Source: an uncultured Actinomyces sp.
Lineage (GTDB): Bacteria > Actinomycetota > Actinomycetes > Actinomycetales > Actinomycetaceae
DNA length: 35,612 bases
Direction of reading: 5' to 3'
Assembly (NCBI GenBank): GCA_900541895.1
Contig: UWSI01000019.1
Location: forward strand, 1-35,612
Numbering within the stretch: the stretch's first letter is position 1; every line of letters begins with the position of its first letter. The notes under the pieces were generated by a model, which ran no database searches, was not told the DNA's origin, and worked only from the letters and a program-made list of their open reading frames with translations. Position numbers and translations under genes: made by a program. Shown here piece after piece: positions 1-7,589 of this stretch.

Positions 1-36
1 TGGGGGCTGCGGTGAATCCTTTCACCGCAGCCCCCA
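1..36 (-). terminator. Long perfect hairpin downstream of the helicase gene
   Basis: Bases 1-16 pair perfectly with 21-36 around a 4-base loop (TCCT). It lies 44 bases past the helicase stop on the minus strand, so it probably ends that transcript. The window edge hides any U-tract on the minus side. Confidence 0.7.
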
Positions 37-79
37 CAGCCGTATATCGTCTCTTAGTTAACCAACCTCGAATAAACTC

Positions 80-1879
80 CTACCCGCGGCCGACAAACCA
101 CTCACGCAATAGCGCAATACGGGCTTCGATCTGCTCCGTTGTTGCTTGGGCGACTTCTGGTCCACCAGCTCTACGTCGCAGTTCTGCGTGAATACTTGCG
201 TGAGGTTGTCCCGAACGCCTCGACCACGAGGACACCAAGCGAGAAAGCTCCTTGCGCTTAGCTGCACGCAGTCGGTGTGCCGGGATATTGGCATTTTCTT
301 CACGTGCCCGCCGTGCACTCGCCTCACGCCGCTGAGTCGCCAACTGTTCTTCTTGGCGTGCTCGAAGCAGAGTGGTCACTTGTTCGGGTTCTAGGAGGCC
401 CGGAATGCCCAAATATTCTTGTTCCTCGACAGAACCCACATCGGCCTCGGTCCCCCACGCGGCACCATCAAAAAGCACGGAATCAAATTGCGCATCCGCA
501 CCCAAAGCCTCGAACTGATTGAGTAGATCACTCGAGGCGCTCTCGCTCTTATTCGCCTGAGCAACCATGGCATCTTCAGGGTTCCACATGTCCCCCTCTT
601 TCGAGGGAGGCCGGTTCAGTGCGTGATCGCGCTGGACTTCCATCTCCCCGGCCAAATTCAGCAGGGGCAAGACGGAGGGAATGAAGACCGTCGCAGTTTC
701 GCCTCGGCGCCTGGCGCGCACAAAACGCCCAACCGCTTGCGCAAAGAAAAGAGAAGTCGAGGCGTTGGTTGCGTACACCCCCACACTCAGGCGAGGAACG
801 TCCACGCCTTCGGAGACCATGCGCACAGCGACCATCCATTTATCGGTCGATTGACGGAATTCGTCAATGCGCTCAGATGCATCTGCGTCGTCGGAGAGAA
901 CAACGGTTGGACGTTGCCCCGTAATTGCTCGTAGTTGGCGCGCATATGCGCGGGCTTTATCCTGATCGGCCGCAATCACCAAGCCGCCGGCGTCGGGAAC
1001 CTGGCGCCGCACTTCCTCCAAGCGCTGATCGGCTGCTTGCAGCACTGCGCTGATCCACTCCCCCTTCGGGTCGAGTGCGGTTCGCCATGCTTGCTTCATC
1101 AGGTCTTTGGTGAGGGGCTCACCCAGACGCGCGGTGTAAATATCGCCCGCGTTCGTTCGCCACGACATCTGTCCCGAATAGGACATGAAGAGGACCGGAC
1201 GAACAACGAAGTCACGCAGGGCATCGCCATAGCCGTAGGTAAAGTCGGCTTTAGAGCGCTTGATCCCCTCATCGTCTTCTTCGTAGCGCACAAAAGGAAT
1301 GGCAGAAGTGTCAGAGCGGAAAGGGGTACCGGTCAGCGCAAGGCGACGCGTGGCCTCGTCAAAGGCTTCACGAACACCATCGCCCCACGAAAGCGCGTCA
1401 CCCGCATGGTGAATCTCGTCAAGGATCACCAAGGTGCGGTGGAGGCGCGTGCGGGCGGCGTGAACCATAGGATTCGAGGCAACCTGCGCGTAAGTCACAG
1501 CCACGCCGTCAAAGTGTGAACCCGCCATGCCTTGAGAGTTCGAGAACGCGGGATCGATGTGGATCCCAACGCGCCCAGCGGCCTCGGCCCATTGGCTTTT
1601 GAGGTGCTCGGTCGGGCATACGACCGTAACTTTTTCAACGATTCCAGCGCCCATGAGCTCGACGGCAATACGCAGGGCAAAGGTCGTTTTACCCGCGCCG
1701 GGGGTAGCAACCGCAAGAAAGTCTTGCGGTGAAGCCGCCATGTATTGTTCCAAGGCTGCAGCCTGCCACGCACGTAGACTTCCGGCTGTTCCCCAGGGGG
1801 CTCGGCGTGGGAAAGCAGGAGGAAGAGAAGTGGCTGCGGAAGAAGATGCGTGCGATGGCCCCTGCGCAGTGGGACTCAC
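80..1879 (-). CDS. SF2 DEAD/DEAH-type helicase
   Basis: A 599-aa superfamily 2 helicase/ATPase. Walker A is ATPGAGKT (about residues 58-65), motif II is DEIH (154-157), motif III is LTGTPF (182-187), and motifs V-VI are seen around SEGVDVP and QAVGRFVRARR. The layout of one RecA core after another with a basic, Arg-rich tail resembles the type III restriction-subunit/UvrB-like group, but no nuclease or methyltransferase is seen here, so restriction is not implied. The start is GTG (1879), whose GTGA overlaps the TGA of the upstream DUF3039 gene by four bases, indicating translational coupling. A helicase next to a DUF3039 gene is, as I recall, a recurrent actinobacterial arrangement. The substrate and exact role (DNA repair or RNA handling) are unknown. 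Confidence 0.9.
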   Translation of the reverse strand: MSPTAQGPSHASSSAATSLPPAFPRRAPWGTAGSLRAWQAAALEQYMAASPQDFLAVATPGAGKTTFALRIAVELMGAGIVEKVTVVCPTEHLKSQWAEAAGRVGIHIDPAFSNSQGMAGSHFDGVAVTYAQVASNPMVHAARTRLHRTLVILDEIHHAGDALSWGDGVREAFDEATRRLALTGTPFRSDTSAIPFVRYEEDDEGIKRSKADFTYGYGDALRDFVVRPVLFMSYSGQMSWRTNAGDIYTARLGEPLTKDLMKQAWRTALDPKGEWISAVLQAADQRLEEVRRQVPDAGGLVIAADQDKARAYARQLRAITGQRPTVVLSDDADASERIDEFRQSTDKWMVAVRMVSEGVDVPRLSVGVYATNASTSLFFAQAVGRFVRARRRGETATVFIPSVLPLLNLAGEMEVQRDHALNRPPSKEGDMWNPEDAMVAQANKSESASSDLLNQFEALGADAQFDSVLFDGAAWGTEADVGSVEEQEYLGIPGLLEPEQVTTLLRARQEEQLATQRREASARRAREENANIPAHRLRAAKRKELSRLVSSWSRRSGQPHASIHAELRRRAGGPEVAQATTEQIEARIALLREWFVGRG

Positions 1880-2211
1880 TCCGCGGAACCTCCCTGGCCG
1901 TTTCCATCAGAAAATGGCCAATTCCTACCGTTCTTACCCATAGAATCACGCAATTCCTTGCAGGTCGGGCAGACGGGGTATTTCGAGGCGTCTCGAGTGG
2001 GGATCCAGACTTTTCCACACAGTGCAACCACCGGCTGGCCGGTGATCATTGAAGAGTCGGCCTTATCACGGCGGACAAAGTGCGCGAAGCGATCGCCATC
2101 TCCGGGGCTCTTCTCTTGTTCAACCTCGGTGCGCTCAAGCAAGCCTGTCGACGACTGGGTTTGCGGGCCTTGAGGCGCAGAAGGTCCCTGGGGTTCATCA
2201 AGAAAAGACAT
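1876..2211 (-). CDS. DUF3039 domain protein
   Basis: A 111-aa small protein matching the actinobacterial DUF3039 family by its core: HFVRRDK, then PVVALCGKVWIPTRD, then a PVCPTCKELRD pair of cysteines. With CG in the middle, the spaced cysteines could bind a metal. Function is not known for the family. The ATG at 2211 is preferred over an upstream in-frame GTG (2277) because the extra 22 residues look unlike the family. In addition, a TACAAT -10 element sits seven bases before the ATG, as in leaderless actinobacterial genes. The longer GTG form would overlap the nagB stop by four bases, so it cannot be excluded. The 3' end overlaps the helicase start. Confidence 0.85.
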   Translation of the reverse strand: MSFLDEPQGPSAPQGPQTQSSTGLLERTEVEQEKSPGDGDRFAHFVRRDKADSSMITGQPVVALCGKVWIPTRDASKYPVCPTCKELRDSMGKNGRNWPFSDGNGQGGSAE

Positions 2212-2247
2212 GTCCCCTATTGTAGGACGCGGCCGCTTCCGATGTTG
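2212..2247 (-). promoter_or_regulatory. Candidate leaderless promoter for DUF3039-helicase
   Basis: On the minus strand, TACAAT (2219-2224) lies seven bases upstream of the ATG at 2211, so transcription would begin at or next to the start codon. The -35 is poor (around CAACAT, 17 bases further up). This suggests the DUF3039-helicase pair can be expressed independently of nagB. Confidence 0.4.
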
Positions 2248-2273
2248 ATCAGAAACGGCCGCGAACACGGGAA

Positions 2274-3047
2274 TCACGCTTGATGCTTAGCCCACACCTC
2301 GCGGTAGAAATCCGCGAGTTCCAAGCCCTGAGCTGCGGGCTCATCCAGCAGGACAATGGCATTGGGATGCATCTGCAAAATGGTGGCGGGCCAACGGGCG
2401 GAAATCGCACCCTCAACCAGCTGACGCACGGCCTCGGCCTTTCCCGCGCCGGTTGCAATCAGCAGGGCTTCTCCGGACTCCATAATGGTTCCCAGGCCCT
2501 GGGTGATGCAGTGGGTAGGAACCTTCGTAATATCGCCATCAAAGAAACGAGCGTTATCGCGACGAGTCTGTTCGGTAAGAACATCGACGTGGGTGCGCGA
2601 GGCGAAGGATCCACCGGGCTCATTGAAGCCGATGTGTCCGTCTGCACCGATTCCCAGAATCTGGAGGTCGATGCCGCCGGCATCGCGGATCGCCTTGTCG
2701 TAGTCAGCCGCGGCCTGGTCATTATCACCGGTCCAGACGTTAGGGCCGTGTGCCGCCCCCTTGGGGAAATCAACGCGATCAACGAGGAAACGATGAATGA
2801 AGTTCGCGTAGCCCTCGGGATGGTCTTCGGGCAGGCCAACGTATTCGTCAAGGTTGAAAGACTGAGTGTGCGCGAAAGAAATTTCGCCGGCCTCGTAACG
2901 CTTGGTCAGCTCATCGTACAGGGGCAGCGGAGTCGAGCCCGTCGCAAGACCAAGTACTGCAGAAGGCTTGCGCTCCAGAAGACTTTGAATGCGATCGGCT
3001 GCGACGACGGCAATATCTTCGGGCGTGGGCAAGATGGCAATCCGCAT
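2274..3047 (-). CDS. nagB: Glucosamine-6-phosphate deaminase
   Basis: Converts glucosamine-6-phosphate to fructose-6-phosphate and ammonia in the cytoplasm, linking amino-sugar (GlcNAc, mucin glycan) use to glycolysis. It is 257 aa, close to the usual bacterial length. Seen residues include ATGSTP (35-40, phosphate loop), Asp67 in NLDEY, and the catalytic block GADGHIGFNEPG with Asp136, His138 and Glu143. These match E. coli Asp72, Asp141, His143 and Glu148 with a constant offset of five. The ATG at 3047 has a GAGGAG ribosome site. No nagA or PTS gene is adjacent in this window. Confidence 0.97.
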   Translation of the reverse strand: MRIAILPTPEDIAVVAADRIQSLLERKPSAVLGLATGSTPLPLYDELTKRYEAGEISFAHTQSFNLDEYVGLPEDHPEGYANFIHRFLVDRVDFPKGAAHGPNVWTGDNDQAAADYDKAIRDAGGIDLQILGIGADGHIGFNEPGGSFASRTHVDVLTEQTRRDNARFFDGDITKVPTHCITQGLGTIMESGEALLIATGAGKAEAVRQLVEGAISARWPATILQMHPNAIVLLDEPAAQGLELADFYREVWAKHQA

Positions 3048-3218
3048 TGGAACTCCTCATTGATGTTGGGATCGCGAGGCGCGGGCAGAGCTCTGGCCGC
3101 AAGAGTATGGGGTTTCGAGGCCAAGCAACGAACACGCCTGTGTGTACAGTTTGTGCGTCTTCAGCTTACACCCAGCTCCGTTGCCAAGCGAGCTAACTCA
3201 TGTCCCGACGTTGAGATG

Positions 3219-3254
3219 CGTGTGTGCCCCGGTCGGGGGACCGGGGCACACACG
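3219..3254 (-). terminator. 16-bp perfect hairpin after hup
   Basis: Bases 3219-3234 pair perfectly with 3239-3254 around a four-G loop. It lies 65 bases beyond the hup stop and before nagB. No clear U-tract follows on the minus strand, so it would act as a GC-rich U-less terminator or an mRNA 3'-end stabiliser. Confidence 0.7.
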
Positions 3255-3318
3255 AGAGTGAAAATATCGATGCAGGAAACGCATCGAAGTTTCAGTGTTT
3301 TTCAGCGCAAGGCTGAGT

Positions 3319-3600
3319 TCACTTGGCGACAGCCTTCTTCAGGGTGGAGCCAGCGGAGAGCTTGACGCCGAAGCCTGCGGGGATCTTGATCTCTTCGCCA
3401 GTGCGGGGGTTGCGGCCGGTGCGTGCTGCACGCTCGACGCGCTCGACGGAGAGCAGGCCGGTCACCTTGACGGTCTCACCCTTGGACAGGGACTCGACCA
3501 GGACATCCTGGAACGCAGCAAGGGCGGCGTCAGCGTGGACCTTCGAGATGTTGGCGCGCTCGGCGATCTTGGCAACAAGTTCAGTGCGGTTGACGGACAT
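3319..3600 (-). CDS. hup: HU-family DNA-binding protein
   Basis: A 93-aa nucleoid protein that binds and bends DNA as a dimer. The N-terminal helices (MSVNRTELVAKIAERA) and the beta-arm signature RTGRNPRTGEEIKIPAG (about 60-76) are classic. The short actinobacterial form lacks the Lys/Ala-rich tail of mycobacterial HupB. The ATG at 3600 has a GAGG ribosome site. The gene stands alone between its own terminator and an AT-rich upstream region with phased T-tracts. hup itself is certain; which paralogue it is cannot be told. Confidence 0.97.
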   Translation of the reverse strand: MSVNRTELVAKIAERANISKVHADAALAAFQDVLVESLSKGETVKVTGLLSVERVERAARTGRNPRTGEEIKIPAGFGVKLSAGSTLKKAVAK

Positions 3601-3684
3601 TGAAAAACCTCATTCTTGTCGGTTATGGATGCCACTTCGGTGGCTTCAGGGAACAGATTAAGGAATAAATGGCACTTTTGTCAG
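3601..3684 (-). promoter_or_regulatory. Candidate hup promoter and leader
   Basis: On the minus strand a CTGACA -35 (3679-3684) and a TAATCT -10 (3655-3660) are 18 bases apart. The leader contains a small 5-bp stem (3631-3635 with 3640-3644) capped by a four-base loop. A run of phased A/T tracts extends upstream. This is a plausible strong promoter, by inspection only. Confidence 0.45.
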
Positions 3685-3742
3685 TTTTTCCGCGACTTTT
3701 AAGGGCGTGTCTTAATTTTTTGGACTTTTTTAGGGATTTTTT
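3676..3742. other. Phased T-tracts (candidate curved DNA)
   Basis: Six runs of 4-6 T lie at 3676-3679, 3685-3689, 3697-3700, 3716-3721, 3726-3731 and 3737-3742. Their centres are about 9.5, 11.5, 20, 10 and 11 bases apart, i.e. one per helical turn with one turn skipped. Such phasing is known to bend DNA. The block lies between the divergent hup and calpain-like genes and could serve both promoters. Confidence 0.5.
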
Positions 3743-3811
3743 GTGTCGAGCAACACAGAATCACTCTTCTTACACACCTGTTACAGCTTGATCACACTTC
3801 GATGACAATTT

Positions 3812-5275
3812 ATGAAAAGTGTCTTGAAACTTGCGCTTAAAGAGGTAGCGTGCGAACTAGTCGATGAAGACCGATTGGGGATGGCTGCCATGGGAGTTTT
3901 CTCTTCACACGCCGGGGACATCCCAGGTGATCTTCCGGCAATAGATCACCTTGCGGCTCGAATTCATGACCAAGCGGAAGTAGTGCAGATCGTCGGCGAC
4001 GAGTTCCGTACAACGATACAGAAAACAACGATATGGGCCGGTCGTTCTCGCGAAGCCTTTGAAGAGTCAGCGAATAGACAACAATATCGTTTCGCACACC
4101 TGTATGAGGGGCTTGAAGCAGCTGCATCCGATATTGCCGGGTATGCGCGCGAAGTCGCAAGCGCCAAACACTACGTCCACAATCGATTGCTCCCCCGACT
4201 GGCAGAAATGGACCGAATCTATGAGGCTGCTTCGAAGAAAGAGCGTCCGGTCATTTACGCGAGCTTTTCGCACGAATCCGAATCGATCGCCCATGATTAC
4301 TACGTCCGCATTGAATCTTTGAAATGGGCGGCAGAGATTCTGTCACAAGCATTGCATGAGGCATTGAGGCTCGAGCCTGTCTCGCGCGATAGATCCGTAG
4401 CAGGAACAGCTAATGACCCCTCACGTACACAGCGCCTCGATGAAGCGGATATCTCCCGAATCAACACAGAACTGTCCCTTTTGAAGAGCGGAAACTACAA
4501 CCTTCACCAAGTGCGACAGGGAGCGATTGGTGACTGCTACTTTATTTCGGCAATTCTTGCACTTATGAACACCCCAAAAGGACAGGAACAGTTGGCGAAG
4601 GGAGTAACTCAACATTTCAATTCTTCAGGTCAAGTAGATGGATACATGGTGCGAATCTATGACAATCCGCTACTCCCCTCAGCAGGCAGTTATTCACTCG
4701 TGCTGGTACGCGAGACCTATGCGAATGGAGCAAACTCCGGAGGATCCGCCAGTATCGTTAGCATCTACGAAAAAGCATATGCCCAGCTCACACCTGGAGG
4801 CGTCAACGAGAGTTCCTTTCTCAACGGGGAAGGCATCACTTCCAACACTAACGGCCAAGGACTGCTGCGAGTCACGGGACGCGGAAGCCATTTAGTCAAT
4901 TATCAAGAGGCGTCAATCAAGAGCATTTTCGGGTCAGGCCTGAGCTACGATGCTCAGGAACGCCAAGAAGTTGTAGACGCACTCCAGTCGGGAAAGCCGG
5001 TAACTACAGCAACGGTGTACGCACCGATATTTGGGAATGAGAATTCCCAACCGGCAGAAGTATCAATTGATGGACACCCAAGCCGAATCGATCTCTATGC
5101 ACGGCATTCGTACATGATTAAAAGCGCGAATGAAACATCTGTAACACTCATAAATCCACACGGAGAAAACCGGTTGTCGTTATCGCAAACGCCTACGGAT
5201 CACGGTGAGTTCTCGATGTCGTGGAGTGAATTTGAGAAGTATTTTGGTTATATCACGATCGGAGAAATTCCTTAA
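3812..5275 (+). CDS. WXG-like N-terminus with C-terminal calpain-family (C2) protease domain; candidate T7SS toxin
   Basis: A 487-aa protein with no signal peptide or membrane segment. Residues about 42-120 form two predicted amphipathic helices split by Trp75-Ala-Gly77 (WAGRSREAF), the WXG100/ESX helical-hairpin pattern. A helical stretch follows to about 190, then a linker. Residues about 225-487 look like a calpain core: QGAIGDCYF with Gln236 (oxyanion) six residues before Cys242, HSYMIKS with His432, and INPHGE with Asn448. A W-S-F patch follows near 470, as after the calpain Asn. That order and spacing is that of peptidase family C2. Known biology: WXG/LXG-headed polymorphic toxins leave cells by type VII secretion. 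The toxin role here is inference; no ESX gene is in the window. The ATG at 3812 lacks a clear ribosome site. The gene is more AT-rich than neighbours, suggesting transfer. The stop overlaps the next ATG by one base. Confidence 0.8.
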   Translation: MKSVLKLALKEVACELVDEDRLGMAAMGVFSSHAGDIPGDLPAIDHLAARIHDQAEVVQIVGDEFRTTIQKTTIWAGRSREAFEESANRQQYRFAHLYEGLEAAASDIAGYAREVASAKHYVHNRLLPRLAEMDRIYEAASKKERPVIYASFSHESESIAHDYYVRIESLKWAAEILSQALHEALRLEPVSRDRSVAGTANDPSRTQRLDEADISRINTELSLLKSGNYNLHQVRQGAIGDCYFISAILALMNTPKGQEQLAKGVTQHFNSSGQVDGYMVRIYDNPLLPSAGSYSLVLVRETYANGANSGGSASIVSIYEKAYAQLTPGGVNESSFLNGEGITSNTNGQGLLRVTGRGSHLVNYQEASIKSIFGSGLSYDAQERQEVVDALQSGKPVTTATVYAPIFGNENSQPAEVSIDGHPSRIDLYARHSYMIKSANETSVTLINPHGENRLSLSQTPTDHGEFSMSWSEFEKYFGYITIGEIP

Positions 5276-5739
5276 TGATCAATAGATATCCAACAGCCCT
5301 GCTTCTGAGCAGTACTCTCACAATCCCACTATTACTTGGCGGATGCACACAGCATTACGAAGTGAAGGAACCCATGTCACAACCCTGCCAAACAGTCGCA
5401 GTACATTCCAATACCATTTTCCGTCCAGTCCGAGGAAGCCAATTTCCCAGCTTCATACTCAACGATGCACGAATTGAAAATGGACAGATGAAGGCAAACA
5501 TCGGAGGCGGTTGGCCCGAGCATGTGGGCTTGCCCTCATACGGAGGAGACCTTGTGGAAGGAGAGCCTGTCACAATACCAGGCACCGGGACCTTCGAACT
5601 CATCGGCATCACTCTTTCACGCTGGGGCAACTCGCCAGAAACCATCACTTTCTGCTTCACACCCGACCCCAACCTGCTCGACAACGCCAAAAAACACCTA
5701 CCACCAGGCCAAACACTCCCACCCCAAGACGAGAACTAG
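5275..5739 (+). CDS. Lipoprotein coupled to the calpain-like gene (candidate immunity protein)
   Basis: A 154-aa predicted lipoprotein: a hydrophobic signal segment (about 8-21) ends in the lipobox LGGC with Cys24. The mature part is polar, contains two further Cys and a beta-rich look, and ends in a Pro-rich tail. I do not recognise a family. Its ATG shares one base with the TAA of the calpain-like gene (TAATG), so translation is almost certainly coupled, which is typical of effector-immunity pairs. A surface lipoprotein could block an extracellular protease sent by sister cells, but it could equally be an unrelated envelope protein. Confidence 0.75.
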   Translation: MINRYPTALLLSSTLTIPLLLGGCTQHYEVKEPMSQPCQTVAVHSNTIFRPVRGSQFPSFILNDARIENGQMKANIGGGWPEHVGLPSYGGDLVEGEPVTIPGTGTFELIGITLSRWGNSPETITFCFTPDPNLLDNAKKHLPPGQTLPPQDEN

Positions 5740-5777
5740 GAAAACCTTATACTGCGAGAGCAAATTATTCTTGAATC

Positions 5778-6203
5778 ATGAATTCGTCCGCGTTCTGGCC
5801 ATCATCCCTATCCCACGATTCCCGCATCGCACTCGTGGTAATTTTCATTGGCTTTCTGAGTATTGCAGTCTTTAAGTATGTTATTTTGTGGGCCCTTAAA
5901 GAAACAGACTATTCCACCCAAAAGAAGCAGAACATTGTTAATAAATGAGGGATCCTCCCCTACACCGCACTGAGCATCTATTCGTTGACACACGCGAAAG
6001 CACTCTTGTTTTGCGCATCAGAGTGCAGCTTTCACCTGTCCAATGTCGCTATCACATTCTTCTTTCTCCCCACACTTATGACCATTGCCTACATCGTGAC
6101 AGAGGTTTCTTTCGTCCAAAGCGCCATCATATGGATTCTCGATAAAGTCATTCCTGGGCGACGAAGAACTCAGAATCAGACAAAACCGCGACATAGGAAA
6201 TAG
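5778..6203 (+). pseudogene. Small multi-pass membrane protein, frame interrupted by one TGA
   Basis: Reading from the ATG at 5778, an open frame of 56 codons encodes a membrane segment (residues about 16-41, RIALVVIFIGFLSIAVFKYV) and stops at TGA 5946-5948. The same frame then runs on without another stop to TAG at 6201-6203, encoding at least one more strong membrane segment (FFFLPTLMTIAYIVTEV) and a basic C-terminal tail. Together they would make a 141-residue protein, with the TGA where a Trp codon could have been. Alternatives: two separate small proteins, the second starting at TTG 5985, or a sequencing error. Local G+C by hand count is only about 40 percent. The family is unknown; as third gene after a putative toxin it may be an immunity or accessory protein. 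Confidence 0.55.
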
Positions 6204-6335
6204 AGCGGGCGGCTGAATCCTTGAACTTCAGGAAGGGGAAGAAATCACACAGCAAGTCCACCACATCAAAAACTGCTGAGCGTACACTGAAAATATCCCG
6301 ACACACGCAGTATTCAATTTGAAAGATATCCGCCC

Positions 6336-7451
6336 GTGCGCTCGATTTCTTCCACTGATCTTGATTCAACAGATCCCGTTTCCACCCCTTCACGTGACCA
6401 GCAAGCAACGGCCTCACCCCGTCGGAAACGAGGAATCCTTGTCTTCTCAGGGGTGGCAATCATCGCGATTGCATCAAGCGGCGCTTATGCCTTTACCGCG
6501 CATTCGACTGCCGCGGCCGTTAAAGATGTTCAAGCTCAATTAGTCGCTGCGGATAGCGACTTCACCGCTGCCCGCGAGTCCGTACAGGCTTCCATTGCCT
6601 TGGCTGGCGAATACGTCCTTGAGTCAGAGAACGTCACCACACTCAAGTCTATTTACGCGGATTCGGACGCGACTGTTACCGCTCTGGCTGAGGCTCCCAA
6701 CAACGCGAAGGCCAGTAACGAAAAGATCGAATCCTTGAAGAAGGTCCTCGACCAAGCTAAGGCCTCCACCAGCAAGCTCAACGCTGCTCTAGCCCCCATC
6801 GCAGGTGAACTCGACGACCTCACCATTAAGAAGCTCGATGAAGCCGCTAACAAGGCAAACCAAGCGCTTAACGACGCGAAGAATCTCATGAGTGAAACCG
6901 ATGGGAAAGTCAAGGACAATGCGACCCGCGACGGCCTACAGTCCAGCATCGACGACACCGCTAAGACTATTGTCGAAGCACGCGAAGCTGTGAAGAACCG
7001 CTCGCACGTGGGCGATGACCGCAAGTGGAACCTCGATGAGGAAAAGAAGCTCACCGATTCCGTGAATGCTTTGGGTGAGAAGTCGAATCAGGTTCGTGAC
7101 TCATACACCCAGTGGGAAGCTGAACAGGCCGCACAGGCCGCAGCTGCTTCATCTAACGCCGGTGGTTCTCGCGCGACCGGAGTTTCCTCTGCCCGTTCGC
7201 ATTCAAACAGTGGAGGCTCTGCCTCACGAGCGACCGGTTCCGCTGGCGGTTCTCAGAGTGGAGCTTCCTCGTCCGGTCAGTCTTATTGGGTTGAAACTCA
7301 GACCGAGGACCCAAGCTTGGGATGGACTTGTTCTGGGACTCTCGGACACGACCCTAACCGCTGCTGGGACAACAGCGGTAACGAGATTTACAAGGATGGT
7401 CACTGGTCTAACGGTAACCCGAACGGACGCTGGACCGAGGGAGGACGCTGA
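6336..7451 (+). CDS. Membrane-anchored coiled-coil surface protein, unknown function
   Basis: A 371-aa protein with a short cytoplasmic N-terminus (basic RRKR at 29-32) and one membrane segment (about 33-53, ILVFSGVAIIAIASSGAYAF). A long Ala/Lys/Glu/Asp-rich helical region (about 60-265) with heptad-like spacing and a Ser/Gly/Ala-rich linker (about 270-325) follow. The compact C-terminal tail is rich in Trp, Gly and Asn, with two Cys (GWTC and NRCW) that could form a disulfide outside the cell. No LPXTG signal is present. The start is GTG at 6336; the ribosome site is weak. It lies just past the toxin-like islet but has ordinary base composition, so it may belong to the core genome. I do not recognise the family; a structural or peptidoglycan-associated role is possible. 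Confidence 0.8.
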   Translation: MRSISSTDLDSTDPVSTPSRDQQATASPRRKRGILVFSGVAIIAIASSGAYAFTAHSTAAAVKDVQAQLVAADSDFTAARESVQASIALAGEYVLESENVTTLKSIYADSDATVTALAEAPNNAKASNEKIESLKKVLDQAKASTSKLNAALAPIAGELDDLTIKKLDEAANKANQALNDAKNLMSETDGKVKDNATRDGLQSSIDDTAKTIVEAREAVKNRSHVGDDRKWNLDEEKKLTDSVNALGEKSNQVRDSYTQWEAEQAAQAAAASSNAGGSRATGVSSARSHSNSGGSASRATGSAGGSQSGASSSGQSYWVETQTEDPSLGWTCSGTLGHDPNRCWDNSGNEIYKDGHWSNGNPNGRWTEGGR

Positions 7452-7530
7452 CGACTTGCCCAAGCAACCCCAGGCCTCGGCAATCAATTCACGCGTTGAA
7501 GCTAGCGGGCGCGGAAAACTGAATAACGCG

Positions 7531-7580
7531 AGCGCCGAGGCCTCGGAACCCCATATGGATTTCAGACCTCGGCGCTAGTT
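7531..7580. terminator. Hairpin between convergent genes
   Basis: A 10-bp stem (7531-7540 with 7567-7576) encloses a 26-base loop holding the palindrome CCATATGG. It is followed on the plus strand by a short TTTG. It sits between the surface protein gene (plus) and the permease remnant (minus) and may serve both. Confidence 0.45.
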
Positions 7581-7589
7581 TGTATCGAT

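Noticed and set aside
2280..3365. A 361-codon plus-strand frame over nagB
   Set aside because: It is antisense to nagB, which has all catalytic residues; the frame has no recognisable family and arises from codon bias.
5945..6145. A 66-codon plus-strand frame starting ATGAGG
   Set aside because: It is out of frame with the hydrophobic membrane-protein reading and encodes an Arg/His-rich composition unlike a real gene.
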